A stretch of DNA of 64,000 nucleotides, taken from positions 12,896,001 to 12,960,000 of the forward strand of contig NC_065877.1 of assembly GCF_933775445.1 (NCBI RefSeq). The letters run 5' to 3'. Below are positions 52,546 through 64,000 of this stretch, one piece after another (within the stretch, counting starts at the first letter, position 1; the number at the start of each line of letters is the position of its first letter). This DNA is from Argentina anserina. Lineage: Eukaryota > Streptophyta > Magnoliopsida > Rosales > Rosaceae. The position numbers were made by a program, and so were the translations under genes. The notes under the pieces are model-generated. The model ran no database searches and had not been told where the DNA came from. It saw nothing but the letters and a program-made list of their open reading frames with translations.

Positions 52546-55500
52546 ATGACTGCGTGGGGAGTGTGTTTTCTTAGACCTTTTAGATTCTAGATAAATTAGA
52601 GAGCAGAAAGGAAAAAAATCATCAAGGAGATTGAAGACGGTTTTGATCTGGGTTCTACCAACATCAGGAAAGAAGGTGAAGAGGCCTGAAAGGCACTTTG
52701 GATGTGCTATTAAGATATTAGGTATTTTCTTTACTTTTCTTCTGAGGGATTACAATTTACAAATTTTACTTTCTATTTCTTAAATGCTTTCATAATGAAC
52801 AAATTGAAGAAAAAAGATTAAGATGATCTAGTTAGAGTTCGTATGCAACCAATTGTGGGTTTTTCCTAAAATTAAAACTCTACTAGATCACCATTACCTT
52901 TAGCCACTTAGTCACATGACTATAAAAAAGAAGTGATTCATATTTCATCAAAAACAGTGAAAAACTGAGAATATATGAGCCTATTTAAATAATGGAGGAG
53001 CTAAATTGCAGTTGGTTTTATTCGTTGTGATTACCACATATATCATTTGAATTTATGTTCTAGAAAACTTCCTATATTCCTTTATTGTGCAAGAGTGCTA
53101 TTAATTTTAATGAAGACTTATATTATATTTTATATGTAGTTATCAACCTAATCATCTCCCTTTCTTCTCTCCCTTTTGCACTATTATTCTGACATTGTGA
53201 TTGAGGACAATGATTTGTATCAAATCCATTTATTCTATTCAATTGGGTATTTCAGCATTAGGACTCAACAATTTTTGAATTTTTCAGCATGTGCTGCTGT
53301 TTTGTCGTGATTCCTTTTCTTTCCATGATCATATTGTGGGTTTGCTTTTGGTGGGTGTTGTAAGTTTAGGATTTATTTTGGGTGCTGTAAGTTTAGAATT
53401 CCCTTCTTAAAGATGATTTGGTTGATGTGTATATCCATTGCCATTAAGCTTTTGTAGTAAACTGATCATTGTAGATTAGATGCTTAATATACATCGCAAT
53501 AGATCATACTGTGAATCTAGTGTTAATTTTAGGAGGGTAGATGCACATATACTGATTCTTTTTTTACTGTTCTTTAATGATTTCAATTATGTATCATTGA
53601 ATTTGTTTGTGTTACGAATTCACACATTTAGTAAAGGCATTACGTTTTTATATTCATATAAATTAGAAGTAATAAACAAAAAGTGAGACACTTTTAAATG
53701 TAACATAAAAAAACTCCATTGTTTTCCTGCACTATATTTTGATTTACTAATTTGTAGTCATTTGGTCTTTACTCTTTGTATGTTACATTTTCTTACTGAT
53801 CTTTGAATTTTATGCTTTAAAAATCCAGGCTACATGGAATCAACAAGTAGTTAATTAAGAGTAGAATCAATTGTTACACAGTAAGTTTCAACTTTCAATT
53901 ACACAGTAAGTTACAATTTCGTTCAAAATTAGGCATTATTGGCTATCTTAGTATGTTGTTTGTGTGATCTGAAAGCCCCAGTGAAATACTTACAAATGCC
54001 TTGCTGTGAAACAGTTTATTCAAGAATGTTGTATAATGCACCTATGCCATGAACGGTTGGTTTCTACATTCTGAGGGCCAAAGGTAAGAAAACACATAAT
54101 GGCAAACTTAATTCTATATGTAAGAATTGGTTCCTATTTTCATAAATTTTCAATCTCCCGTTTGGCCTCAACTTATTGTCATGACTCATGATCATTTGGC
54201 TCTCGATTGATTCTTTACTTTGCCAATAAACAATAATGACTTTTTGAAATGCTTGATTTGAGGTGTGAACTATTTTATTTGAATTCATGAGATTTTTATT
54301 TGTGTTATTGAGCCCGTCGCTTTTTTCAAAAATATAACTTCTTCCATTCTTTTCATTTAGGCATGAACATAATATGTGTACGTATTGCCAAATTAGGATC
54401 TGTTGCATGGACACCAAAACATAGGCTTTATAAGGCGATCTTGTTTAGTGAAGTATATGATGCTCCAATGAAAATGAAAACTGCAGTGAAGAGCGGGCAT
54501 GTACCTAGTAGCTGGTTGACTCAGTGTTAAGAGCTAGTCACAGTAAAAACCAAAAACTTTAGCTTTACTTTCAACTACTTGCAAGTACACAGTTGCTTAC
54601 TTGCTGGACTTGGTTACCATGTTTCATTTACATAACTGGATGCAAATCATTCAAAGGGGCCTTCTAAACGTCAATAGGATGCAAGTAAATATTTCAGCGG
54701 AGTTGATGGGCGTTTCAAAGATTAGGCCACTCAATTTTATGCAGTTGTATCATAGTTTTTGACAAACAATGAAAAAGAAAATTCATACGAGCGCAAGACG
54801 ATACAGAAACAGGAGTTTTTTTATTCATCTGAACTCACAATCTTATAGAAACCCTGATAAGAGAATAACAAAACTTTCACAATGTTAAGTCATTTGATTC
54901 ATCTGAACTCTTTCAAAGAGGCCTACCTTTGACACCAACGTAAAAAGTTACCACATCTTTCCTTATCATCTTCATGTTGGACAATCAAAGAAATAACACT
55001 TCGATCCCGAATGACACAAGGGAACACCCAAAGCCTTGAACAACAGATTCCTGTGGGAAGAAGCCATTACCATTATACTGTCAATCATCCATACTTTATC
55101 ATTCTTGAAAGTCACTTGTAACCATCAGTCACCAAAAATAGAGGTTAAACATAAAGAGCCATCAGTGTGTACGTCCCGTTAAGCCAAGCTTTTGAGCATA
55201 CTTTTCATTTAAAATTGACAAGTTTATTTAAATTTTTTTTGACAAAATCAGATTGTATATATGAAATCGACCAATTCTGTAACCAAAAAATAGAATAAAT
55301 AAAGAAATTGAAGGGATCCGAAATGAGAACTATCTAAAAGTTGATCAAGAATTGAAACACTGAAAATGTAATAGAGGCACCGGGAAATTTTCCACTGAAT
55401 GTAAATCATGTTTACTTAATTTAAAGGAATAAGAACACTCAAGCATAATAGAGCAAGTTGCATAGACGGCTAGTTTTAACCATGCTAGGTCATTTGCAAT

Positions 55501-56594
55501 TTCATTTCCTCAAAACAGCTGAAACCAATCTACCCCTTCTGAATGTTAGTTTTTGATATTATTTTCAGATGAAGATAGCAGTCGCTAGAAAGTGAAGGCA
55601 TGGATAAATATTCACACTAATTTTTCATGCAATTTTTACATTTTTTCTCACGAAATGACAACCTAAATAATTAATATGATCAACAAAATCATACCAATTT
55701 ACTATGCAATCTTCCATTCTATCAGATCCTTTACATTCTTCATTCGTTGCATGTGAAGTACCTTTAATCTTATAATCTTATAGCATATTTAATAAGTGTG
55801 GAAAACAAGGTAAGTGATGAACACAAATTGGGCAGCATATATTTGAGACAACAGAGGTCAACACCTTCGCCTGGTGCACAATAGAACAACTAGTGTGGCC
55901 TCGTTTAAGATTTGCTGCTTGTTACCAATGGTACAGCCATGTATTGTTACCAATTGCTACTGAGTATGTTGTTAAAATTTTATTTTAATTGTTTTAAATA
56001 ACTCATTGTATTAGTTTTCTCCAACATTTCAAATATAAAATCGTCACAAATTGTAGTGCATCTTACCATGTATGACTAAATATTCTATATATACGAACAA
56101 ATGATTGATAAACGATCATACAATAATATTATTCAATGAGATGAATTAGGACCACACACATTCCACAACAGCAACTTGCATATTTATGATCAATAACCTC
56201 AGAGTGCTACAGCTTCTTGTTTTAGCTTAAAATAAACCATATATACATATTTTAACTTGCAAAATACCAGCTACAAAACCCACGTTTTAGACTACCATGT
56301 TGAAAAAAGATTAATATGCAATGGATGTTTAAGGGAGGTTGATGACATATGAATTGCAAAAAGAACAACATCTCAATCCAACTCTGATTCATCAATGATC
56401 ATTACACCTTTCAATCAAACATGATATATTACTTTTGAAAATATCGCGATGTCATCAGTAAATGGTGAAAAAAGATTTTTTGCGCAATAAGATAATTCAC
56501 AAAACAAAAGTATTCATCTAAACTAAAACACTTCCAGAACCCTGACAAGAAAACACATGATCCTTAGAGAAACCAACTTACAGTTACTAATGTT
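52546..56594. other. Intergenic, no gene recognised
   Basis: AT-rich sequence. A minus-strand exon-like stretch at about 54930-55050 (acceptor TTCCCACAG, about 41 open codons containing QHEDDKE) is noted but not assigned. No clean transposon ends were seen. Confidence 0.4.
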
Positions 56595-58791
56595 CTAATC
56601 ACTGGAATACCCATCGTCCTTATCTTCATGTTGTGTCACCACTTTCTCTATGAACCTCTTGCGAACTCCCTCGATCACAGCTTCCCTTGAACGATCATTA
56701 GCACTCTGCCCATCATTAAGTACAGGATCTGATTGGCAGAGAACTAAAGCCACACCTATTATTTCAGAATAACAGAGGAACAGTTCATTAATGATGAGCA
56801 TTTTGATAATTTCAATCATAAGCCCAAAGTCCAGAGAGAATGCTAATAATGATCATCAGCTACAGTATTTGAGCTAAAGAACATATTGAGCAAGAAATAT
56901 ATATGTACTGTGTTCGTAAAAGCTTGCCATAAATAATAAAAAATTATCATCGGCTACAATGACTAAATCAAAACAAGCCTAATGATGTTAAACGGATGAT
57001 AACATTGTGAACGGTAATGAACAATTCAATCAAACTATACATTCTAAGGTACTAAAACCAGTAAATATTGTAATACTTCAAACTGCCTCTCGACCTCTAT
57101 TTCATCGAGCAAAACCAAGCTTTCAATATAAGCACCTGCCAAAATATACTACCACGGATATGCAAAGGTATATACAGTCCTCTGGTGAAGCACTACAGAT
57201 CTGTGTTCACTATCTATGCCCAGCTTTAAGGAGTGGTGAGTAGTTCATTGTCTACGCTAAAGCATATATTTCTCCTTAGGTGAAGTCAAATTTTGTGCAA
57301 TAACTACAAAGAGTTCTTTCATAGTCCATAAAATCAATGATCCACCTTCGCTTTTCAGAATAGCAAAACAAGACAAAAACCAAATCTTAGCACACATCAA
57401 TAAGAGCCCTTTTTTTAAAAAATAAAATTCTTCGCTACCCATATCAAATGAAAAAGTCCATTGGTTTGAACTGTACAGCAGATTGATATGCTATTCCCTT
57501 CAAAAATGTATTTCCGATAAATCATAAATGAATTTAATTTAATCAAGGAGAGAAAACCAAACACTCATATAGGAGATGAGTAGCAGAAAACTAATAACAT
57601 TCAGCCATCTTCATTTTGAAATTTAAAGCTTGCTACTTTCAACCAGCCGATTTATAATTTTATAGTCCAAAGAAGTACATATCAGAACAATTTATTCATT
57701 TCTTCTTTATATATATATATAGGAGGAACCTTCCAAACTGTTAAAAAATGAGAGACACAGAGTGGTATAAGAAAGGAGAGGGATACCTTCAGGTGTGCAT
57801 CTCCGACCAAAGCTGCGCATCCCAACATGATTGGCTTTAACAGCACCACTGTTGTACACTAAAAGAGTCGGAAGATTACGATCTGGGTAGTTAGGAATGC
57901 AGTCTGTGGATATTATTTTCACAAATTTAGTTGCTGGGTACTTGGTTGCCAAATCTTCCAGACACTGCATCAACAATCCACACTCCGGAATTCCTTCTTT
58001 GTAGAGAATCACCACCACCCAAACGTCAGGTGGAGCTTGAGAAACCTCACGCACGAAATCCGATCCTGAAATTGGAACCACTGATCCAAACCTTGCAATC
58101 TTAGCCGCTTCTCTCAATTCAGACAGCCTCTTCCTCCTATCAAACAAAACCACACCAAAAAAATTTAACTCTCCTTTACAGTATTCGACATAAACACAGC
58201 AATAAGTTGAGCATTTCTAGTGGTGTTAACAGAACATATAGAGCTCGCCGCGACGCTCAACTCGATCAACCTCCCTTCCATCTGACCACTTTAGCCAACT
58301 ATCCCATTGATTCCAAATATGGTTGCTTCTTTCCCAAATTATATAAATCTGAAGAGCTAGGCGTCATTTTCTTAACTATTTGATTGAATTTAATACTTTA
58401 CTCCTGAATTGAGTCTTGAATCTTACGGATTTAAGCTCAGAATTTCAATTTCAGCTAGCAAGTATGAGTTGCTTTGATTTTGTCAGCAATACAATTGAGA
58501 TGGAAATTGCAGAAGAAGAAGAAGAAGAAGAGTGGTTGGTTACCTGTATTCCTCAAGGAAGCGATCGTCGTCGAGATCGGGATCGTCTTCGAGATCCTGG
58601 AGGTCCTGCTGGGTCTTGTTATCGATCCAAGACTTGTCTTTAGGAGCGGAGGCTTCGTCCTCGGCGGGAGTGAAGGCCGGGGGCTTAAAAGCCGGCTTCT
58701 TCGGCGGAAGATTGCCGAGCTTTGCCTGAATATCATCCCACTGGGTGGAGGCTCCGTCCAAGTCCTTGTAGATATAGTGATAATCCCCCAT
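56595..58791 (-). CDS. Phosducin-like protein 3 (PDCL3/VIAF-like, thioredoxin fold)
   Basis: Likely cytosolic cochaperone assisting CCT/TRiC in folding of actin and tubulin, as known for phosducin-like group proteins. Exons on the minus strand: 58791-58544, 58136-57787, 56755-56595; these join in frame to 252 aa. The N-terminus MGDYHYIYKDLDG is followed by an acidic helical region (EDDPDLDDDRFLEEYRRKRL). A phosducin/thioredoxin-like domain occupies about 95-215: ISGSDFVREVSQAPPDVWVV, TKFVKIISTDCIPNYPD, NLPTLLVYNSGAV, and the family-specific MRSFGRR. The thioredoxin CxxC active site is absent, as usual in phosducins. The C-terminus is HEDKDDGYSSD. The start at 58791 was chosen over an in-frame upstream ATG because the extra residues are only the translated GA repeat of the leader. 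It shares a short divergent promoter with the PPR gene. Confidence 0.93.
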
Positions 58792-58963
58792 CCTCTCTCT
58801 CTCTCTCTCTCTCTTGAAGCTCTCTGAACTCGACTTCTTCAAAGCTTATCCAGCCTTATATAACCAAAAAAGAAAAAGAAATATTAATTTAATTGAAAAC
58901 AAATGAAAATAAAAGGAGAATACAGTGCAGGGTTTAAGCTCTCTCCCAGCTCGACCTGATTCG
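58792..58963. promoter_or_regulatory. Divergent promoter between PDCL3-like and PPR genes
   Basis: Only 172 bp separate the two start codons. The palindrome TTATATAA at 58856-58863 can act as a TATA element in both directions, 65 bp from the PDCL3-like ATG and about 100 bp from the PPR ATG. A CT/GA run (58792-58814) directly abuts the PDCL3-like start and forms its leader. Shared use of the palindrome is inferred. Confidence 0.6.
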
Positions 58964-60819
58964 ATGATGAAGCTCTCTCATTTCAACTCTCTCTTCTCCC
59001 GTCCAACACTCGGAAGCGCTCGACGTGACCTTTCTCTGCACACAACGGCGGCCGCCAACGCCCATCGCAGGTCCTGGAGAGGCTCGCTCAACGGCCTCTA
59101 CCGTCGGATCTCCCGGAGCGATCCGAAGGCCTCCGCTTTACCCATTCTCGACAAGTGGGTCCACCAAGGCCGACCCGTTGATAAAGATGGCCTCGTCACT
59201 ATCGTCAAGGAGCTCCGGCACTACAAAGACTACAAACAAGCTCTTGAGGTTTCGCTACTTTCGATTCATTTGCTTATTAGTTTCAACATATGATTTCATA
59301 ATAATTGTTTTGCCACCGGTATGATTCTGTAGAGAAATATTCAAATCAATGACAATAAGAAATTAGTAGTTTTTGTTATGCAACACATAAATTTCCCTAC
59401 TCTGCTTTGAGTATGGCTGTTTTTGAGCTTGGTTCAGAAAACATGCATGTAATAATGTTCCAGGCCGTAGAATTTGCATGTAATTTCTACTTGGTACTTT
59501 CTTTCTTGCTATTTTGATGTGTGAATAGGATGTGTATATATCAGGATTCAGCTTCTGAAACTTGTCTGTTATTGAACTCCCAGGTGTCCATGTGGATGAG
59601 TGATAAAAGGTATATTGAACTTTTGCCGGCCGACATAGCCGTCCGGCTCGACTTGATTGCAAAAGTTCATGGAACAGAACAAGCCGAGAATTATTTTTAC
59701 AACATTCCCAAAAAATTGAAAGTCCTTGAGGTTTATAGTGCTCTTCTCAACTGCTACGGCCGTGCTAAACAGTTGGATAAAGCAGAGGCCACCATGCAGA
59801 AGATGAGGGATTTAGGGATTGCCAAGACGTCATTGCAATACAATATTTTGCTCAATTTATATTATAAGACTGGAAACAAGGAGAAATTTCACAGTCTGAT
59901 AAGAGAAATGGAAGAGAATGGCATCGGGATTGATAGATTCACAATTGGGATTAAACTTAGTGCAGCTGCAGCTGCTTCTGATCTCGAGGGAATTGAGAAG
60001 ATTGTGGCAGAATGGCAATCCGTTCCTGGGAGTCCTCTTGACTGGGTTAATTATGCTGTTGCAGCAAATGGTTATACAAAAATTGGAGCTGTGGACAAGG
60101 CTTCCGAAATGCTACAGCGATCTGAGGAACAAATACCAAGTTCTAAAAGACAGAGGCCAGCATATGAGTATCTTATGACTCAGTATGCAGTTCTAGGGAA
60201 GAAAGCTGATACTTTGAGACTATGGAAATGTTACAAGGAGCATATGAAAATATACAATAGAGGTTATGTATGCGTAATGACCTCACTCTCAAAGTTTGAT
60301 GACATTGAGAGTGTTGAGAAGGTATTTGAAGAGTGGGAGTCTAAGCATTTAAATTATGATACGCGTATCCCAAATACCTTGATTGGTGCTTATGCCAGGA
60401 ATGGTTATCTTGACAAGGCTGAAGCCCTTATGAGCAGGATAAGATTGAAGGATCAGAAACCTAATCCTACAGCATGGAATCATATGGCTAAAGGGTATCT
60501 TCATCAAGGTGAAATTGAGAAGGCACTTGATGCGGCAACAAAAGCTATTTCCGCTGCGCAGCCAGGGTGGATACCGGACAAAGATGTTGTGGCTGCATGT
60601 CTGGAATACTTCAAATCGAAAACAGATTTGAAAGGAGCCGAGGACTTCATAAAACTCCTAGGGGGTAAGAATATTATTCCTGTAAACGTGCAGGAAAGAC
60701 TGTTGAGTCATATCAAAAATGAGAACTGGACCTCTGTAGTAGGTGAAATGGAATGGGATTTTCCAAAGGGTGATGAAGAAGAAACAAGTGAACTTACTGA
60801 GATGGAAATTGGGCAGTAG
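58964..60819 (+). CDS. P-class pentatricopeptide repeat protein, probably mitochondrial
   Basis: RNA-binding protein of organelle RNA metabolism; the target RNA cannot be told from the sequence. Exons 58964-59248 and 59584-60819 join to 506 aa. The N-terminus (MMKLSHFNSLFSRPTLGSAR) is rich in Arg and Ser with few acidic residues, as in mitochondrial presequences. Degenerate 35-residue PPR helices follow, for example EVYSALLNCYGRAKQLDKAE, TSLQYNILLNLYYKTGNKEK, DTRIPNTLIGAYARNGYLDK and TAWNHMAKGYLHQGEIEKAL. No E, DYW or SMR domain is present. The overall form matches the At2g20710 / At4g21705-like group with one intron near the N-terminus, compared from memory. The ATG at 58964 is the first in frame. 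Confidence 0.92.
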
Positions 60820-61238
60820 TGACTGTTAAGACTTAAGACTTGGCTTCCCACCTATACTGATTCCAAATAAGACCTGAAAGTTTGGGTTGCAAATGCAAGT
60901 CAACCACTAAGTAGGGAGAAGCAAACCTAAATGCCACTAAGTTTTTCTTGATTCTGCATAGGAAGACATTACTTTTGTTCCTCTCGTTCATCCACGCTGT
61001 CTTGTCTCATTTAAGGAGAGGCTGAACGATTTCTACCACTTCTGGTTTATACACACTTTCTTAAAGTGCATTACCATAAGAAGAGAATCAGCTGCCTTCT
61101 TTTTACCCAACAGGAGAGGATTTTATCGTTGCGCTTAACTTACATTATTAGTAGTAGTAAATACTATCACGATATATTATAAAGGTTAAGAAAATCATTG
61201 ATTTGGGGTGATGCTGAATACTGAACTGGTCGTTTCTA
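60820..61238 (+). other. 3' flank of the PPR gene
   Basis: Probable 3'UTR and short intergenic sequence, ending at the Mutator-like insertion. No further gene. Confidence 0.5.
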
Positions 61239-61310
61239 AACTTTTCTGGCATAAATGCCGATTTGCACCCCAAACTTGGCTGAAATTGTCAATTTGCATC
61301 CCGAACTTAC

Positions 61311-61490
61311 ATTTGAGTCAATTTACCTCCTAAACTTGGTAAAAATTGCCGATTTACACCCCGAACTTGTATTTGAGTCAATTTATCTTCTAAACTTGGT
61401 AAAAATTGCCGATTTATACCCCGAACTTGTATTTGAGTCAATTTATCTCCTAAACTTGGTAAAAATTGCCGATTTGCACCTCATCCGTTA
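61311..61490. repeat. 60 bp tandem repeat, three copies, in the left MULE TIR
   Basis: Units start at 61311, 61371 and 61431 with ATTTGAGTCAATTTATCTCC and include AACTTGGTAAAAATTGCCGA. The right TIR has only one. Because 60 is divisible by three, the block gives a repetitive open frame (61255-61491) that is not a gene. Confidence 0.9.
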
Positions 61491-61740
61491 AATTTAACTG
61501 TTTCTATCCAATTTTGCGTCACATGTCATGCATTTAAGGGGTAGTATTGTCATTATATATTTATATTTTTCTTTAAAAAAAATAAAAATATTCTTTAAAA
61601 TGAGGATTATTTTGTTAATTAAATTATTTATTTACATCTTTTTTTCTACCTACTTAACCCTACTTTGAATTATATATTCAATATATCCACCCATTCAAAC
61701 ATAGTGTGTTGTGTATAAATATATTTTTATATGTACACAT

Positions 61741-61957
61741 TGTTGGAGGATAAACAAAACGAGAATAATAACGACGTAATAGAACAGAACGTAACCGTTT
61801 ATTGATTGATAATAAGGCCAATATATAGGCATTACATAACCACAATCCCGTAGGATTCGGAGTCCTAATCTATTACAGAGATGCGAATCTATCTCTAACA
61901 GAAAACCTAATAAGGCTAAGACACACATAATGGTAGAGTAGTAATTCTCTCGGAACA
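61741..61957. mobile_element. Small solo LTR, 217 bp, nested in the MULE
   Basis: The sequence starts TGTTGGAGGATAAAC and ends CTCTCGGAACA, with target repeats CACAT (61736-61740) and CGCAT (61958-61962) matching at 4 of 5 bases. Ends and size fit a copia-type LTR. No primer site or internal region adjoins. Confidence 0.75.
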
Positions 61958-62546
61958 CGCATATATTTTTATTTTTCAATGTATTTATTTATTTATATTT
62001 TTTCTAATATCTGTTAACATACCATATCACATAAAATAATAAATATATAAATCAATAACATGTTTCGAAAAAACAAACATTGTAGCAAGTGTTCCTCTTA
62101 AGTAATTTTATTAATTTATTTCATTATTCAATATGAATAAAAATATAATGACAATACTACCCATTAAATGCATGACATGTGACGCAAAATTGGATAGAAA
62201 CAGTTAAATTTAACGGATGAGGTGTAAATCGGCAATTTTTACCAAGTTTAGGAGGTAAATTGACTCAAATAAAAGTTCGGGGTGTAAATCGGCAAATTCA
62301 CCTAAATTTGGGGTGCAAATTGGCATTTATGTCAACTTTTCTACATGTTTTGGAATAGACTTTGCAATATCAATAGAAGCTCACGTCTATGAAACAGTAC
62401 AATTTGAATTTTGAATTTTGAATTCGAGAATCGGGTATGGACTATGGAGGTGTGAAGTCTTGAGGACCTGATTGAACAAACAAAATATATTTGCAGTTCT
62501 TTCTCCCGAAACCGCTTAGTTCTCAAAGTTTGTCATATGGTGCATC

Positions 62547-63042
62547 CTTTGTTCTAAATATCGGATTTATCGGTAATATTTAGAAAACGATACGATATCG
62601 CCCATATCGGTTATCGGTCAACGGTCATATTTTTTGTCAAACTCTGATTTTTTTAAATATATATTTTTTAATATTTATTTCCTCTTTTTTAAAAAAAAAA
62701 CTTGTATTTTTTTTTCATTTTTTCATATAGATATCTAATTTTATATCTTTTGTATATATTTTTTTTAATATATAAAATGAATTTCGAGCCTAAACAATCA
62801 TTCTTAAACACTTGTTTTTATTATTAAGTGTCGTTCGTGTACTTTAATTTTAAAAAAATAAGTATTTATTTTATATAGTTTACTTAGTACCGTTTTTTTA
62901 GTTTATTTAATATATTTTGAAGTATAATTTTATAAATTTTATTGAAAATAAGCAAATATGATAAAACCGATATATATCGATATATCTCAAATATATATCA
63001 TTTTATCTGATATAACACCAATAAACAATATTTAGACCATTG
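62547..63042. mobile_element. Non-autonomous hAT element, 496 bp, ATATCGG-type repeats, TSD GGTGCATC
   Basis: A perfect 8 bp duplication GGTGCATC lies at 62539-62546 and 63043-63050. The left end is CTTTGTTCTAAATATCGG; the right end on the minus strand is CAATGGTCTAAATATTG. ATCGGTTATCGG / CGATATATATCG motifs crowd both ends. The body matches the truncated copy at 38803-39163. Confidence 0.87.
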
Positions 63043-63317
63043 GGTGCATCTATGACTCATGTTCAATTTTCATTGAAAGGTCGTGTGCCTAAGTTCGTTG
63101 GTACATGGATTCTTAAATACATTATTTCGAAAGGATCACGAGTAGAAGGCTCAAGCAAGACCTGTCAATTGTCAAATAAGGATTAATATCATTCACGCAT
63201 TACTAATTATGTTTTTCGATACATTTATTACTAATTATGTTGTCGTCAAAAGTGTGATGCATGCATTATTCATGATTTCCACAATTGCTCCGTTCATGTC
63301 TTAGATCACTTCATGAC

Positions 63318-63957
63318 TTTTTTTTATAAGGAAATCACTAGGTTTTTAAATTAATATCAGAAATGTCAAAATAGTCATTACATATCTCTTCGTTGTCATC
63401 TATAGACAAATAATAAGTTGTAAGAGACACTCACGATAGTACATAGCATATGACTACTCATTAAAAATTTAACCTGACTTTATTCTATAATGCATATTCT
63501 ACGACGCATCATATATAACATTAGTCACCATACAAACTCATAAATCTTGTCCTTGCCCTTACAGTCATGGCTAACTAGAGAACCACAAAAAAGCAAACTG
63601 GGAGCAGCAACCTCAGTTTTCTACTTTTTGGAAGGAGTCTTGTTCTTTGATCCTGGCAGACGACCTCTCCTCCACTTCCCTATCTGTGCATCTGCCTCTG
63701 CAGGATTTTCTGGAGCAAACAGACCACTCAGAACCTCAACTAAACCCATTGTCTTAGCAGTAAGCTTGAGCGCTGGAGAAGTAGTAAGCCCCCGTACCGG
63801 TACCTCAACAAGTTTAGACCCATCCACGAGCCCAATACTTTGAACCCCAACAGATGTCAGCCCAATTGCTTGACCCCGATCAACAAGCCTTATTTCCATC
63901 CCAGAAGCAAGCCCAGTAGCCAGCTCAGTCTAATCAAAAGTCAAACCCACAATCTAA
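63318..63957 (-). pseudogene. LINE remains: ORF1 C-terminal fragment and A-tailed 3' end
   Basis: On the minus strand 63899-63621 encodes 92 residues ending KWRRGRLPGSKNKTPSKK. The RGRPxGSKNK motif is common after the zinc-knuckle region of plant L1-type ORF1 proteins. An in-frame TAG lies just upstream, so the fragment is not intact. ORF2 (endonuclease/RT) is not visible before the A run near 63318-63326 (TTTTTTTT on +), which would be the element's 3' tail. If so, most of the element has been deleted. The right part lies beyond the window. Confidence 0.45.
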
Positions 63958-64000
63958 GAGTGAGCTCCCGCCGAGAAAAGTGGATCATCCCCGAAAACAT

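Larger units (their letters stand above)
61248..62333. mobile_element. Non-autonomous Mutator-like element (MULE), 1086 bp, 9 bp TSD
   Basis: The 9 bp AACTTTTCT stands at 61239-61247 and 62334-62342. The termini are long inverted repeats: GGCATAAATGCCGATTTGCA at the left, and GACATAAATGCCAATTTGCA for the right end on the minus strand. Similarity continues for about 190 bp to CGTCACATGTCATGCATTTA on both sides. Nine-base duplications plus long TIRs are diagnostic of Mutator-like elements. The left arm is longer because it holds three copies of a 60 bp unit. The interior is AT-rich and non-coding and contains a nested solo LTR. Confidence 0.9.

Noticed and set aside
61255..61491. 78-codon ORF with repeated FESIYLLNLVKIADL units
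   Set aside because: It arises from the 60 bp tandem repeats in the MULE terminal repeat and has no independent support.

Overview
This is a window of a eudicot plant nuclear genome. Its genes have GT-AG introns and encode plant-specific families: a calcium-dependent protein kinase, a WVD2-like microtubule protein, a fasciclin-like arabinogalactan protein and a P-class PPR protein. A partial gene at the left edge resembles the Fra a 1 / Mal d 1-associated proteins known from Rosaceae, so a rosid and possibly a rosaceous plant is suggested but not proved. No rRNA, tRNA gene or CRISPR array was seen.

Layout. 1-1414 (+): 3' end of a Fra a 1-associated-like gene. 1797-2903: decayed DNA transposon. 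4922-7972 (+): seven-exon CDPK of the CPK1 type. 13189-15520 (+): eight-exon WVD2-like/TPX2 gene with a probable 5'UTR intron and a GC-rich, ACGT-rich block upstream. 20588-21484: small hAT element. 22223-24991 (-): two-exon FLA gene of the FLA15-18 group. About 27.5-52.1 kb holds no intact host gene and is a nest of transposons: small hAT elements, a non-LTR retroposon, a SINE split by a 2.1 kb solo LTR, a complete but coding-dead Ty1/copia element with short LTRs, and a second large LTR-like block. 56595-58791 (-): phosducin-like 3 gene. 58964-60819 (+): mitochondrial-type PPR gene. These two are head to head with 172 bp between start codons and a palindromic TATA box between them. 61239-62342: Mutator-like element with a nested solo LTR. 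62539-63050: another hAT. 63.3-64 kb: LINE remains at the edge.

The six host genes belong to separate processes (Ca2+ signalling, cortical microtubules, cell wall, protein folding, organelle RNA) and show no shared pathway. Much of the interest is in the repeats. Target-site duplications could be read directly for most insertions, which fixes their ends to the base and gives the nesting order. Three or more small hAT families share a CAAxGTTCTAAA-type end but carry quite different subterminal repeat motifs, and two of them keep homologous acidic transposase tails.
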